Below are positions 24,980 through 32,339 of a stretch of DNA of 48,710 bases, piece by piece. Source of the DNA: Pseudomonas palmensis (GTDB lineage Bacteria; Pseudomonadota; Gammaproteobacteria; Pseudomonadales; Pseudomonadaceae). Position 1 is the first letter of the stretch. Each line of letters begins with the position of its first letter. The notes beneath the pieces are model-generated. The model searched no databases and was not told the DNA's origin. It saw only the letters and a program-made list of their open reading frames with translations. The DNA is taken from positions 1 to 48,710 of the forward strand of contig NZ_JAFKEC010000041.1 of NCBI RefSeq assembly GCF_017848315.1. Reading direction: 5' to 3'. Both the position numbers and the translations under genes were made by a program.

Positions 24980-26358
24980 CAGAAGCGATCCTTGTTGGCA
25001 TAGCGGCTGGCCAGGCTGGTGACTTTTTCAGGCTGGGCCTTCGGTTCGGGCACCCATCCGGCGGCCAGGTTTTCGAACCGGTTGTACTGCCCGAGGAAGG
25101 CGGTTCGAACCGTGCCGGTCTCCACGTCTCGCCCCTTGCCGATGATGATTTCGGCGATCCCTTTGGAGTCCGTGTTTTCGTTGTAGACCTCGTCGCGGTA
25201 CACGAAGAGGATTACGTCGGCATCCTGCTCGATAGCCCCCGACTCGCGCAGGTCGGATGGGATCGGGCGCTTGTTCGGACGCTCTTCGCACTTGCGAGAG
25301 AGCTGACTGAGCAGCACGACCGGAATACTTAGCTCCTTGGCCAGCAGCTTGCAGCCACGGCTGATGCTGCTGACTTCCTCGGTGCGGTTGCCCCCCTCAC
25401 CCTCCGTGAGCTGCAGGTAATCGATCATCAACAGATCGAGGCCATAACGCAGCTTGTGGCGTCGAGCCAGGGCACGGATGCGCCCGATGCTGGTACCGGC
25501 GCGATCAGCGATGTACAGCGGCGCGGTGTGAATCGCTGTGGCGGCTACCGAGAGCTGTGCACCATGGCTCTGGCAAGCTGCTCCGTTCTTGATCAGGGTG
25601 AGCGGAATTCGCCCTTCTGACGCGGTCAGCCGGTCAATCAGCTGGCCCTTGTTCATTTCCAGGCTGATGACCAAGGACGATTTCTTCTGGCGGATAGCGG
25701 CTTCGGCGATGAAGCCCATGGCCAAGGTGGTTTTGCCCATCGCGGGGCGGCCGGCGACAATGTACAAATTATCCGGCTGCAAGCCACCCAGCTTGTCGTC
25801 CAGGTCCTTCAGGCCGGTAGAGATGCCAATCAGCGATTCACCGCGAGCCAGGCGATCGTGCCGCTCTTGCCACACCTCGACCTGGTCGGCGATGACATCG
25901 CCAGCCTTGACGATGTCGTCATCCCCGGCGCTGCTATCGATAGCCATGGCCGCCGCCTGGATGGCTGCGATCTTCGCCTGCACGTCGCCAGTATCCTGAG
26001 CGATCTCCATGGCCTGCCCGCCAAGGTCATACAAGGCGCGCTCGATGGCTCGCTCTCGCACGATTCCCGCGTAGGTCTTGGCGTTTGCGGCGCTCGGCGT
26101 GTTGTTGACGATTTCCGCGCAGTAGCCGAGGGGCGTGCCCTCAAACGACCAGACGCCCATCTGGTCGGCCACGGTCAGGAAGTCCACGGCCTTGCCAGCA
26201 GATCGCGTCGCCATGATCGCGCGGAACACATCGGCGTTCTCGGCGAAGTAGAACGACTCAGGAGTCAGGTCATCGCGCAGGGTGTCGATGAGTTCGGGGC
26301 GGATCATCATCGCGCCCAGCAGGCCGTGCTCGGCCTCTACGCTGTGCAGGTCACGCAT
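24979..26358 (-). CDS. Replicative DNA helicase, DnaB-like
   Basis: Protein of 459 residues with the DnaB N-terminal helical domain (EHGLLGAMMIRPELID) and a RecA-fold ATPase with Walker A GRPAMGKT at 203-210, Walker B LLMIDYLQL near 315 and an arginine-rich FRE-type region (DLRESGAIEQDADVI). It unwinds the phage origin and replaces a helicase loader such as lambda P. It is coupled to the initiator gene (eight-base overlap). Confidence 0.95.
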   Translation of the reverse strand: MRDLHSVEAEHGLLGAMMIRPELIDTLRDDLTPESFYFAENADVFRAIMATRSAGKAVDFLTVADQMGVWSFEGTPLGYCAEIVNNTPSAANAKTYAGIVRERAIERALYDLGGQAMEIAQDTGDVQAKIAAIQAAAMAIDSSAGDDDIVKAGDVIADQVEVWQERHDRLARGESLIGISTGLKDLDDKLGGLQPDNLYIVAGRPAMGKTTLAMGFIAEAAIRQKKSSLVISLEMNKGQLIDRLTASEGRIPLTLIKNGAACQSHGAQLSVAATAIHTAPLYIADRAGTSIGRIRALARRHKLRYGLDLLMIDYLQLTEGEGGNRTEEVSSISRGCKLLAKELSIPVVLLSQLSRKCEERPNKRPIPSDLRESGAIEQDADVILFVYRDEVYNENTDSKGIAEIIIGKGRDVETGTVRTAFLGQYNRFENLAAGWVPEPKAQPEKVTSLASRYANKDRF

Positions 26359-27058
26359 TGTAATTTCCTTCCACGACTTTCACGAAGTTGGTCGGCGCAA
26401 TGAGCCAATCGAAGTTGCACCGGAATGGAGACCCACCAGCAGCGGACACCTCGCCCATCAGGAATTTGCTTGAACGCACCAATGCGAAGTACTCCGCCCA
26501 GAAGTTGAGATCCTGGTGCACGTCGCTCTCGTTCCAGCGAGCCCCGATCTTCGCAATCCGATCCTTGGTCAGCATCACGACCCGAGGAAACTCTGGAATC
26601 GTCAAGTTGAACAGGTCGACGATTGCCTGAGCCGGGCACTTCGGCTTCGAGATCTTCCGGGGCGCCCCATCGCCACCAAGGGATGACGGTTCACTTGATG
26701 GTTCTATTACGGTTCTGGGTGCAGCTGCTGCGGGGGTTTCTGTCGTGAGCTGCGGGGGTGGTGGTGCGGCTGCTGCGGGGTGCGGCTCTTGCGGGGGTGC
26801 ATATGCTGCTGGGGTTAGGGTGTACATTGTCGATCGCCCCATCCGCTCACGGATGGACAGCAGCCCGACCTGGCACAGCCACTTGATAGCAGTTTGAACC
26901 GTCCTTTCCGCAAGGCAGGTTCGTTCCGCGATTCGGGCAACGGAGGGCCAGCAAACGCCCTCGTCATTTGCGTTGTCCGCAAGCGATATCAATACAGCCT
27001 TTTGAGGCCCGCTCATGCCTTGCAGCGGCCAGCAAGCGCTCATGATGATGGTGCTCAC
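26351..27058 (-). CDS. Replication initiator, lambda O-like (helix-turn-helix)
   Basis: Protein of 235 residues. The N-terminal winged-helix region (about 15-80; WPSVARIAERTCLAERTVQT) is the helix-turn-helix found in phage replication initiators. A Pro/Ala linker (about 82-115) is encoded by the GC-rich iteron-like repeats. A C-terminal domain that may contact the helicase follows. The GTG at 27058 overlaps the stop of a small upstream ORF (GTGA). It lies directly before the DnaB gene, as lambda O lies before P. Confidence 0.85.
   Translation of the reverse strand: MSTIIMSACWPLQGMSGPQKAVLISLADNANDEGVCWPSVARIAERTCLAERTVQTAIKWLCQVGLLSIRERMGRSTMYTLTPAAYAPPQEPHPAAAAPPPPQLTTETPAAAAPRTVIEPSSEPSSLGGDGAPRKISKPKCPAQAIVDLFNLTIPEFPRVVMLTKDRIAKIGARWNESDVHQDLNFWAEYFALVRSSKFLMGEVSAAGGSPFRCNFDWLIAPTNFVKVVEGNYNA
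26729..26815. repeat. Candidate origin iterons inside the initiator gene
   Basis: Five copies of TGCGGGGGT or close variants: 26729-26737, 26751-26759, 26774-26781 (one G fewer), 26790-26798 and 26807-26815 (TGCTGGGGT), at steps of 22, 23, 16 and 17 bp. Lambda's ori is also a set of iterons inside the middle of gene O. They also encode the Pro/Ala linker, so codon bias for Pro is an alternative. Confidence 0.5.
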
Positions 27059-27159
27059 GCTTTAGCCCTCGGTGAATCGACCTGACGCGACAGGTTCGCG
27101 GAGAAACCGAAACCTGACGCGATAGGGCTGGTATTGCTTACATCGATTGCAATGTGCAT
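27055..27159 (-). CDS. Short ORF coupled to the initiator gene (34 aa)
   Basis: 34 codons starting MHIAIDVSNTSPIASG, whose TGA overlaps the initiator's GTG. It contains a 14-bp repeat CCTGACGCGAYAGG (27081-27094 and 27113-27126). It may be a leader peptide that couples translation; no strong ribosome site is seen. Confidence 0.35.
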   Translation of the reverse strand: MHIAIDVSNTSPIASGFGFSANLSRQVDSPRAKA

Positions 27160-27185
27160 AATCGACCCCGTTATGTTGTTGAAGA

Positions 27186-27210
27186 AGCCGCCCTGCCAGG
27201 CGGTTTTTTT
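27186..27210 (+). terminator. Plus-strand terminator upstream of the replication genes
   Basis: CCGCC-CTGCCA-GGCGG followed by TTTTTTT and the ATGCCTGC suffix that several terminators here share. It would stop rightward (antisense) transcription. Confidence 0.7.
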
Positions 27211-27299
27211 ATGCCTGCAATTCAGGCGCTCAAATGGGCGCCAAGCCTTCCGTGATATCGTTTTGACTCCACTCGAAACGACAGTCATGGGGACTTGGC

Positions 27300-27515
27300 A
27301 TGAAGAAACTCAAGGAAGCGTTTAGCGCCTAGAAAATCAGGCACTGGGACGACAAATACAAAGCCATTGATGGGCCGAACCCGTGGCTGGATATCGATAG
27401 GCCGCCGCTGAGGCGGCTGTGGGAGAACCACAAGGCCAAGATCAAAACGCTGCTCACTTGGCTAGTCCCTCTGGTCGCAGGCGCGGCTATTCTCAAGGCC
27501 TTGGGCTTTAGTTGA
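27300..27515 (+). pseudogene. Small membrane-protein gene with in-frame amber codon
   Basis: ATG at 27300 opens a 71-codon frame interrupted only by TAG at codon 11 (27330-27332), ending TGA at 27513-27515. After the amber the product reads as a protein (IRHWDDKYKAIDGPNPWLDI) and has one C-terminal membrane segment. CAG to TAG is a likely origin. No start codon restores the body downstream of the amber. It is antisense to the end of the 27462 gene. Confidence 0.5.
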
Positions 27516-27725
27516 TCGCCCCGCCCAGATCGCGGCCTCTACCGATTTGATGAACCTCAGCATGTCTTCCTGCGACATCTCCGGATCGAACTGGACGTGT
27601 GCAACAGGCCAACGATCTGCCACAGATATGGTTGAGCGGCGTCGAGAGCGACCGGCGATGTGCCCTAGGGCGTAAGCCATGAGCAGGGCGGCACAAGCAA
27701 GGAAGATTTGTGCGACCAGGCTCAT
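27462..27725 (-). CDS. Membrane-anchored small protein (87 aa)
   Basis: Product of 87 residues with an N-terminal membrane segment (about 3-22) followed by basic residues GRSRRRS and a soluble domain (FDPEMSQEDMLRFIKSVEAA). The ATG overlaps the stop of the 116-aa gene. Early leftward operon, third gene after cro. Function unknown. Confidence 0.6.
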   Translation of the reverse strand: MSLVAQIFLACAALLMAYALGHIAGRSRRRSTISVADRWPVAHVQFDPEMSQEDMLRFIKSVEAAIWAGRSTKAQGLENSRACDQRD

Positions 27726-28072
27726 GCCGAACCTCCATCGCCAGTCACCATCAACCGTTCGGCGAGCTTGCGAACACGCTCTGGCTCGCCCGCGGCGTAC
27801 AGCAAGCGTTCCTTCTCGGCCTCGTGCCAGGCAGCCCTGTCCTCAATCGTCTCGAAGCCATTCCCTTTGGGCCACAAAACCACCAAGGGCGCTTCAGGAC
27901 CGGCATCCAGCGCTTCGATACCCGCCAGGATCTGGTAAGCGGCCTCCACGGGAGTGCCTCGAGCCAGTGCAGCGATAGCCTGCACGGCAACTTCCCGATC
28001 CAGGCCAAAGAGGCGCGGCCGAACATTGCGCGTGGCCGCCTCAGTGCAAGTGCTGATCTGTTCGCTGCTCAT
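27722..28072 (-). CDS. Hypothetical early protein (116 aa)
   Basis: Product of 116 residues, helical and acidic, with VAVQAIAALARGTPVEAAYQ and a Glu-rich helix (AAWHEAEKERLLYAAGEPE). It occupies the place where lambdoid phages carry cII, but no helix-turn-helix is evident, so I do not call it CII. Confidence 0.6.
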   Translation of the reverse strand: MSSEQISTCTEAATRNVRPRLFGLDREVAVQAIAALARGTPVEAAYQILAGIEALDAGPEAPLVVLWPKGNGFETIEDRAAWHEAEKERLLYAAGEPERVRKLAERLMVTGDGGSA

Positions 28073-28227
28073 CGACCTCTCCTGCTGGATACATTCACAG
28101 GTGTTTTGGTCATCTACTGGCGGTGTGCCAGTGGATGGATAATTGACTCAGTTGACCCTGTCATTGCTGTGCAACGGACGCGCTCGTCGTGCGCAATGCG
28201 GGTACTGCTCCTTGCGGTTGGAATTGA

Positions 28228-28467
28228 TTAGGCGGCGGTCTTGGTTGGCGCAGTGGCAGCCAGAAGGCGCTGAGCCTTGAGCGGCTTTCCATTGGCCTTG
28301 GCCAGGGCTGCGATCTTTTCGGCGTAGGTTGTTTCGCCGGTGTATTCGGTGCGCGGGAGGCAGCCAGCGGTGAGCCACTTGTAGACGGCGCGCGGCGTTT
28401 TCCCGCAAGCGAGCGCAACGGCAGTTACGCCGCCTGCGTCATCGATTGCCTTCTTGAGCTCCTGCAT
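28228..28467 (-). CDS. cro: Cro-like repressor
   Basis: Protein of 79 residues with a helix-turn-helix (GGVTAVALACGKTPRAVYKW, about 13-32), typical of Cro/YdaS-type regulators. It is divergent from cI across the operator cluster and is the first gene of the leftward early operon. The ATG has GGAGG four bases upstream. It should bind the same operators as CI and favour lytic growth. Confidence 0.85.
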   Translation of the reverse strand: MQELKKAIDDAGGVTAVALACGKTPRAVYKWLTAGCLPRTEYTGETTYAEKIAALAKANGKPLKAQRLLAATAPTKTAA

Positions 28468-28487
28468 GGGGCCTCCAAACGAAATAT

Positions 28488-28557
28488 GAACTGTCAGTAC
28501 ATATTATGTCGGAACTGAAAGTACATGCAAGCGCGTGCGATATTGAACCTATGGTTC
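28488..28557. promoter_or_regulatory. Operator cluster OR (three sites) between cro and cI
   Basis: Three 13-bp partial palindromes share GWACY-N3-RGTWC: GAACTGTCAGTAC (28488-28500), GAACTGAAAGTAC (28512-28524) and GAACCTATGGTTC (28545-28557, perfect palindrome with flanking T/A). Centres are 24 and 33 bp apart. The first two cover the leftward promoter, the third covers the probable cI start. The same motif recurs at 32658-32694. Confidence 0.75.
28503..28530 (-). promoter_or_regulatory. Leftward early promoter PR
   Basis: On the minus strand TTGCAT (28530-28525) and CATAAT (28508-28503) are 16 bp apart, a good sigma-70 pair aimed at cro. An operator site fills the spacer, and another lies over the start of transcription. 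Confidence 0.65.
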
Positions 28558-29303
28558 AGATAGAAGAAATACGAGCGGCCTTCGCGGCGCGCTTGAGAGA
28601 AGCCCTGATCGCCAACGAAATTCCTTCGTGGGGCGCTGGTGCTCGTCTTGCGAAACTCGCTGGAGTGACGCCCAAGGCCAGCAGTAAGTGGCTGAACGGA
28701 GAGTCAATGCCAGGCGGGGCCAAGATGCTTGCCCTAGCCTCTGCGCTCAAGGTGCGTGTTGAATGGCTTGAGTATGGGCGCGGGGGCATGCGAGATGATG
28801 ATCAGTCTGCTACAAAGCCACTATCCGCGCAGCCAGTCGACATACCCAGCTTCCCTACCGACGAAGATGAGGAGGACACCTACGTCCACATCAAGCAGTA
28901 CACCGCCTTGGTTTCGGCGGGCCCTGGTCAATCTAATGATCATGTCGAGGTGAGGGGGACACTTGCATTCAAGCGCGAGTGGATCCGGTTCATGGGGCTT
29001 AACCCGAAGAACCTGAAGGTCATTTACGCCCAGGGATCAAGCATGGAGCCGACCATCAGTGATCGCGACGTTTTGTTGATTGATGAGTCACGGATCGATC
29101 CCGTGGATGGGCAGGTGTTCGCGCTCTTCAGCGAGAACAAGGGCGCCATCGTCAAGCGGCTGATCTTCTCCGATTTGGATGGTTGGATCATTCGCAGCGA
29201 CAACCCGGACAAAGCGCTCTATGCAGATCTGAAAGTGCCAGACGGGGAAATCCATGAGCACCGCATCCTGGGTCGAGTCATTTGGCGCGGTGGAGTTCTG
29301 TAG
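28551..29303 (+). CDS. cI: CI-type repressor (HTH + S24 self-cleaving domain)
   Basis: Protein of 250 residues from the ATG at 28551. The N-terminal helix-turn-helix spans about 28-52 (GAGARLAKLAGVTPKASSKW). The C-terminal LexA/CI fold has an Ala123-Gly124 cleavage site (LVSAGPG), catalytic Ser164 (QGSSMEPT) and Lys202 (AIVKRL). RecA-stimulated self-cleavage should induce the prophage. The start is uncertain: an in-frame ATG lies at 28506, neither has a ribosome site, and a GATATT -10 at 28539 would give a leaderless mRNA at 28551, as for lambda cI. Confidence 0.92.
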   Translation: MVQIEEIRAAFAARLREALIANEIPSWGAGARLAKLAGVTPKASSKWLNGESMPGGAKMLALASALKVRVEWLEYGRGGMRDDDQSATKPLSAQPVDIPSFPTDEDEEDTYVHIKQYTALVSAGPGQSNDHVEVRGTLAFKREWIRFMGLNPKNLKVIYAQGSSMEPTISDRDVLLIDESRIDPVDGQVFALFSENKGAIVKRLIFSDLDGWIIRSDNPDKALYADLKVPDGEIHEHRILGRVIWRGGVL

Positions 29304-29305
29304 CC

Positions 29306-29428
29306 ATGCCCCTAACCAGGCCCAACCAGCAACTGCGCCGAGATCTAAAAGAGCAGATTCGCATTAGCAATGCCGCCGCCCTTCGCAAGGCAAAAGCCCG
29401 CGATAATTCCAAACAACGAGCCGTATAG
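29306..29428 (+). CDS. Short protein sharing its N-terminus with two downstream genes (40 aa)
   Basis: Begins three bases after the cI stop. MPLTRPNQQLRRDLK matches the start of the 30428 gene (MPLTKPNQELYEDLD) at DNA level as well, including GCCATGCCCCTAACC. The rest is a short basic tail. It may be a truncated copy of that family. Likely transcribed with cI in the lysogen. Confidence 0.5.
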   Translation: MPLTRPNQQLRRDLKEQIRISNAAALRKAKARDNSKQRAV

Positions 29429-29432
29429 CATC

Positions 29433-29855
29433 ATGGATGAGTCAGCAATGAGTCGAAGAATTCACCGTAGTCACTCCGAGCCAGAGCGACTCGACATAGA
29501 CTGGAATTCGGTTTGGAGGGGTGCCGATCTAGGGTTGATTAAGTCTTGGGAGATCGGCCGTAAGCTCGCGGATCAGAAGCCAGAGTTAGCTGCATGCGCC
29601 AAAGCGGAGGAGCTCCCGCCGCTGAACTGGAAGGGCGGCGTCAGCAAAAAACTCAAGAAGCGTGAAAAGTTCGGGTCACTACACTATCTAGCCCAATGGC
29701 AAGGGCTGCGCGGTCAAGACCTTGAAATAGACATGGATGCCGAGATCACTCTGACCTGCTCAAAGACTGGGATGGTAGTAACTTTCACTCCAGATCTTCG
29801 CAAGCTTGCAAGCCAGCAGAGCGATGGCGAAGAAGAAGTAGCCGCACCTATCTGA
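29433..29855 (+). CDS. Hypothetical immunity-region protein (140 aa)
   Basis: Product of about 140 residues starting MDESAMSRRIHRSHSE (a second ATG four codons later is possible). It is basic at the start, then helical, with GVSKKLKKREKFG and a beta-rich C-terminal part (ITLTCSKTGMVVTFTPDL). I do not recognise it. Its place after cI suggests lysogenic expression. Confidence 0.6.
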   Translation: MDESAMSRRIHRSHSEPERLDIDWNSVWRGADLGLIKSWEIGRKLADQKPELAACAKAEELPPLNWKGGVSKKLKKREKFGSLHYLAQWQGLRGQDLEIDMDAEITLTCSKTGMVVTFTPDLRKLASQQSDGEEEVAAPI

Positions 29856-29889
29856 CCGAGAGTAAGAGCAAGCACCAGGGAGCGGCAAT

Positions 29890-30393
29890 GTGAGCATTAT
29901 TAAGTTTAGGTATTGCGATTCGAAGGGCCTAACAACGGAGCGCGAGCTTCTTCAGTGGTCCGAAAACTCCAGCTATATCCAAGGCAGAGCTAGCGGTGAC
30001 GCTTTCCCTAAAACGTTCCGCAAGGATCGGATCGTGGAATTCCTTCTGGGCGAGGATTTGTTGCTCAAGGACGCAGCGCCTCCCGCACCAAGACCTAAGC
30101 CCTCAGATCTCGCAGCGGCAGCCGCCATGTCTAACAAGGCGGCTAGGAAATCCTCGAATGGCCCGAACGTTATTCTTTTCACCGGATTTTCCGCCTCCTA
30201 TAGGTCCGAGCTGGAGCTGCTAGCCGAGGGATTTGGCATGAAGGTACTTAAAACACCAAGTAAGTCGCTGACTTTTCTCTGTTATGGCGATAACGCCGGC
30301 CCGAGCAAGGTTGTCAAAGCGCAAGAAGCAGGTGCATTCATCATCAGTGCCGGGGATTTTCTGAACCTGCTCCAAACAGGCGAGCTGCCTTAG
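29890..30393 (+). CDS. BRCT-domain protein with WYL-like N-terminus
   Basis: Protein of 167 residues. Residues 1-55 resemble a WYL-like beta domain (IIKFRYCDSKG...ERELLQW ... FRKDRIVEFL). An Ala/Pro linker follows, then residues 92-163 read as a ligase-type BRCT domain: VILFTGFSASYRSELELLAE, KVLKTPSKSLTFLCYGDN, GPSKVVKAQEAGAFIISAGD. BRCT domains bind phosphoproteins or DNA ends. Starts GTG at 29890. Lies in the rexAB-like position; a defence or DNA-damage-sensing role is inference. Confidence 0.72.
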   Translation: MSIIKFRYCDSKGLTTERELLQWSENSSYIQGRASGDAFPKTFRKDRIVEFLLGEDLLLKDAAPPAPRPKPSDLAAAAAMSNKAARKSSNGPNVILFTGFSASYRSELELLAEGFGMKVLKTPSKSLTFLCYGDNAGPSKVVKAQEAGAFIISAGDFLNLLQTGELP

Positions 30394-30427
30394 CAAATGC
30401 CCCTTAAATGCCAGCGGTAAGTAAGCC

Positions 30428-30664
30428 ATGCCCCTAACCAAACCCAACCAAGAACTCTACGAAGACCTCGACGGCCATGCTGCCACTCTGGACTGGATTG
30501 CGCTGGAAGTCATCGAAATCGCTAGGCGCATCAATGATGCAGGCCTGCCCGATGATGCCATGGCGCTGCTGGAGGTCAGCAAGACCCTCCGAGGACAGCA
30601 TGAAGTCATCCTTGATATCGCAGACGACGTTCAGGACGGACTGATCGCCAGGAGCGGAATGTGA
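30428..30664 (+). CDS. Small helical protein, paralogue A (78 aa)
   Basis: Starts MPLTKPNQELYEDLD and is entirely helical and acidic (WIALEVIEIARRINDAGLPD). It is clearly related to the next gene along its whole length: NQ(E/D)L...DL.G.A..L.W.A.E....A.R...AG. It overlaps that gene by four bases. Function unknown. Confidence 0.68.
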   Translation: MPLTKPNQELYEDLDGHAATLDWIALEVIEIARRINDAGLPDDAMALLEVSKTLRGQHEVILDIADDVQDGLIARSGM

Positions 30665-30903
30665 ATTTAACCACCTCCAACCAGGACCTTCGCCGCGACC
30701 TACAAGGCCTGGCCTCTGACCTCAAATGGTCAGCGGTCGAGCTGATGAGGATCGCCGTGCGCCTGAGTGAAGCCGGGAATGAGGCTGACGCCCAGGCAGT
30801 GATCAGGATCTGCCAGGTGATGCAGGATGGAGAGGATCGGCTGGAGGGGTATTCGGAGGAAGTGAAGGGTCAACGCATCATCAGGTCCAGCGCAGATATC
30901 TAG
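30661..30903 (+). CDS. Small helical protein, paralogue B (80 aa)
   Basis: Starts MNLTTSNQDLRRDLQG, a tandem relative of the 30428 product with diverged sequence. GTG overlaps the preceding stop (TGTGA). Helical, no membrane segment. Tandem duplication suggests a hetero-oligomer or antagonistic pair, unproven. Confidence 0.66.
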   Translation: MNLTTSNQDLRRDLQGLASDLKWSAVELMRIAVRLSEAGNEADAQAVIRICQVMQDGEDRLEGYSEEVKGQRIIRSSADI

Positions 30904-30939
30904 CACAGCAAGCCTAAACGAATTTTCTCAAAGGATAGA

Positions 30940-31326
30940 ATGATGACTGACGATCCTGAAATGTTGAGTGTTGGCAACATTCATGAAATGGACTACTGGT
31001 GTGAACCTCAGAAGATTTTCAAGTATCTCGATACGGTCGCCCCTGTAAGCGGATCGAAATTTAAATGTTCAGTTTGCTCTGGCGAGCAATGGGGATGCTC
31101 AACAGTCGGCATCAAAATTGGCGACGCCCCGATGCGCGATCTTGTTACGCCTTGCGATTTTCCCGTCTTGCTTCCGGACGGCAAGCGACTCCAAATGAAC
31201 GGCCGAGACTACCCAAACTTCCACTACGCTATTGTCTGTCTTACCTGCGCTAATACAGTTTTTCTGAATGCTGCGATGGTGCAAGCAAGGATCAAGGTTA
31301 CCGAGGGTTTAAAGGATGGCCTCTGA
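30940..31326 (+). CDS. Zinc-ribbon-like protein (128 aa)
   Basis: Product of 128 residues with CSVC (about 44-47) and CLTC (about 101-104), a zinc-ribbon pair about 55 residues apart, around a beta-rich core. It overlaps the membrane coiled-coil gene by eleven bases, so the two are coupled and probably function together. Composition is AT-richer than the phage core. Family not recognised. Confidence 0.65.
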   Translation: MMTDDPEMLSVGNIHEMDYWCEPQKIFKYLDTVAPVSGSKFKCSVCSGEQWGCSTVGIKIGDAPMRDLVTPCDFPVLLPDGKRLQMNGRDYPNFHYAIVCLTCANTVFLNAAMVQARIKVTEGLKDGL

Positions 31327-31882
31327 ACGCCTCTTCGAGGATCATCATCTTCCGGAAGGCATGAGGATTGCCACAAACACCGGCAAAAGCCTTGACGACG
31401 TGCTGGCAGCGATGGAGCTAGCGCTAGAAAAGCAAAGATCAGATGAGACGTCGTTTTATAGAGATCTTTTGCCTGGGCGATCGAAAAGTGACAAGTCAGA
31501 ACCTAAAGACCATACTGACAGCATGAACGATATCACTCGCGAAGAAATCGATACAAAACTGCAGCTGATCGAGGAGCGCCTAGATCGCAAGGTTTCCGAC
31601 ATCGCTAAATCTGTCAGCGATTTCAACACCGCAAACCAACGGACTGTCGACGCCCTGCAGAACGCAAAATGGTGGTCAATCGGTACAGCTATCGCTGTCT
31701 TGGCAGTGTTCATGGGCACCCTGCAATGGGGGCTCTCAGCGCAGAAAGAAGAAAATGCTCGCTTCAGCGGCTACATCCGTGAGGATATTAAATCGATTGG
31801 TGATGACGCCAAGGAGATATCCCGAGCCGTCACTGAGATGAAGATTCGCGCAGAATCGAAAGCAGATACGCCGAAAAACTGA
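31316..31882 (+). CDS. Coiled-coil membrane protein (188 aa)
   Basis: Product of 188 residues: helical N-terminal half, coiled coil about 72-118, one membrane segment about 122-139 (WSIGTAIAVLAVFMGTLQWG), then a second helical region. Signal-anchor topology with soluble domains on both sides. Coupled to the zinc-ribbon gene and followed by a terminator, so it ends the cI-linked transcript. A RexB-like membrane effector is one possibility; no homology to RexB is visible. Confidence 0.65.
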   Translation: MASERLFEDHHLPEGMRIATNTGKSLDDVLAAMELALEKQRSDETSFYRDLLPGRSKSDKSEPKDHTDSMNDITREEIDTKLQLIEERLDRKVSDIAKSVSDFNTANQRTVDALQNAKWWSIGTAIAVLAVFMGTLQWGLSAQKEENARFSGYIREDIKSIGDDAKEISRAVTEMKIRAESKADTPKN

Positions 31883-31890
31883 ATCTCATA

Positions 31891-31915
31891 AAGCCCGCCT
31901 CGGTGGGCTTTTTCA
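31891..31915 (+). terminator. Terminator ending the cI-linked operon
   Basis: AAGCCCGCCTCGGTGGGCTT hairpin followed by TTTTTC and ATGCCTGC. Confidence 0.75.
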
Positions 31916-31953
31916 TGCCTGCTATTCTGATCTGACCTTCAGAGGGTCTCGCC

Positions 31954-32175
31954 ATGGTCACCGACAAATTCACGCTTGACCTGCTCCCTCGGCTGGCAGA
32001 CGCACAGCTTGCACTTGCCAGTTCGATGAATGGCGTTTCCTCGTCGAGCCGAAATTACCCGGAGGATTCACTCCGAAGCATCGCCGAGGCCTTGGATGCA
32101 ATCGATGTGTTGCTGCTTGAGGTCAGCCAATTTATCGAGCGCGGGAGCTTGAGTGTAGATCCTGAGCTACACTGA
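31954..32175 (+). CDS. Small hypothetical protein (73 aa)
   Basis: Product of 73 residues starting MVTDKFTLDLLPRLAD with AGAGGG upstream; helical and acidic with a Ser-rich loop. It stands alone between two terminators, so it probably has its own promoter. Function unknown. Confidence 0.6.
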   Translation: MVTDKFTLDLLPRLADAQLALASSMNGVSSSSRNYPEDSLRSIAEALDAIDVLLLEVSQFIERGSLSVDPELH

Positions 32176-32216
32176 CCAAGCTGACGGCGATTAACTCCCT
32201 TTCTCGTCTAGGCATC

Positions 32217-32238
32217 AGCCCGCCTCGGCGGGCTTTTT
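32217..32238 (+). terminator. Terminator after the 73-aa gene
   Basis: AGCCCGC-CTCG-GCGGGCT followed by TTTTTC and ATGCCTGC. Confidence 0.75.
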
Positions 32239-32281
32239 CATGCCTGCGCGCAACGGGAGCACAAATGTGCCCCATACAGTA

Positions 32282-32324
32282 TTGCCAGCTACCCCTAGAT
32301 AAATTACTGTTTATACATACAGTA
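32282..32324 (+). promoter_or_regulatory. Sigma-70 promoter with LexA (SOS) box for the DUF1654 gene
   Basis: TACTGTTTATACATACAGTA at 32305-32324 is one of the closest possible fits to the LexA consensus (CTGT-N8-ACAG with AT core). TTGCCA (32282-32287) and TACTGT (32305-32310), 17 bp apart, form a promoter whose -10 is inside the box, so LexA would block it until DNA damage. Confidence 0.85.
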
Positions 32325-32339
32325 AATGGAGGATCAGCA

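Noticed and set aside
27722..28072. Possible CII homologue because of its position after cro
   Set aside because: No helix-turn-helix or CII-like tetramer region is visible, so only a hypothetical call is made.
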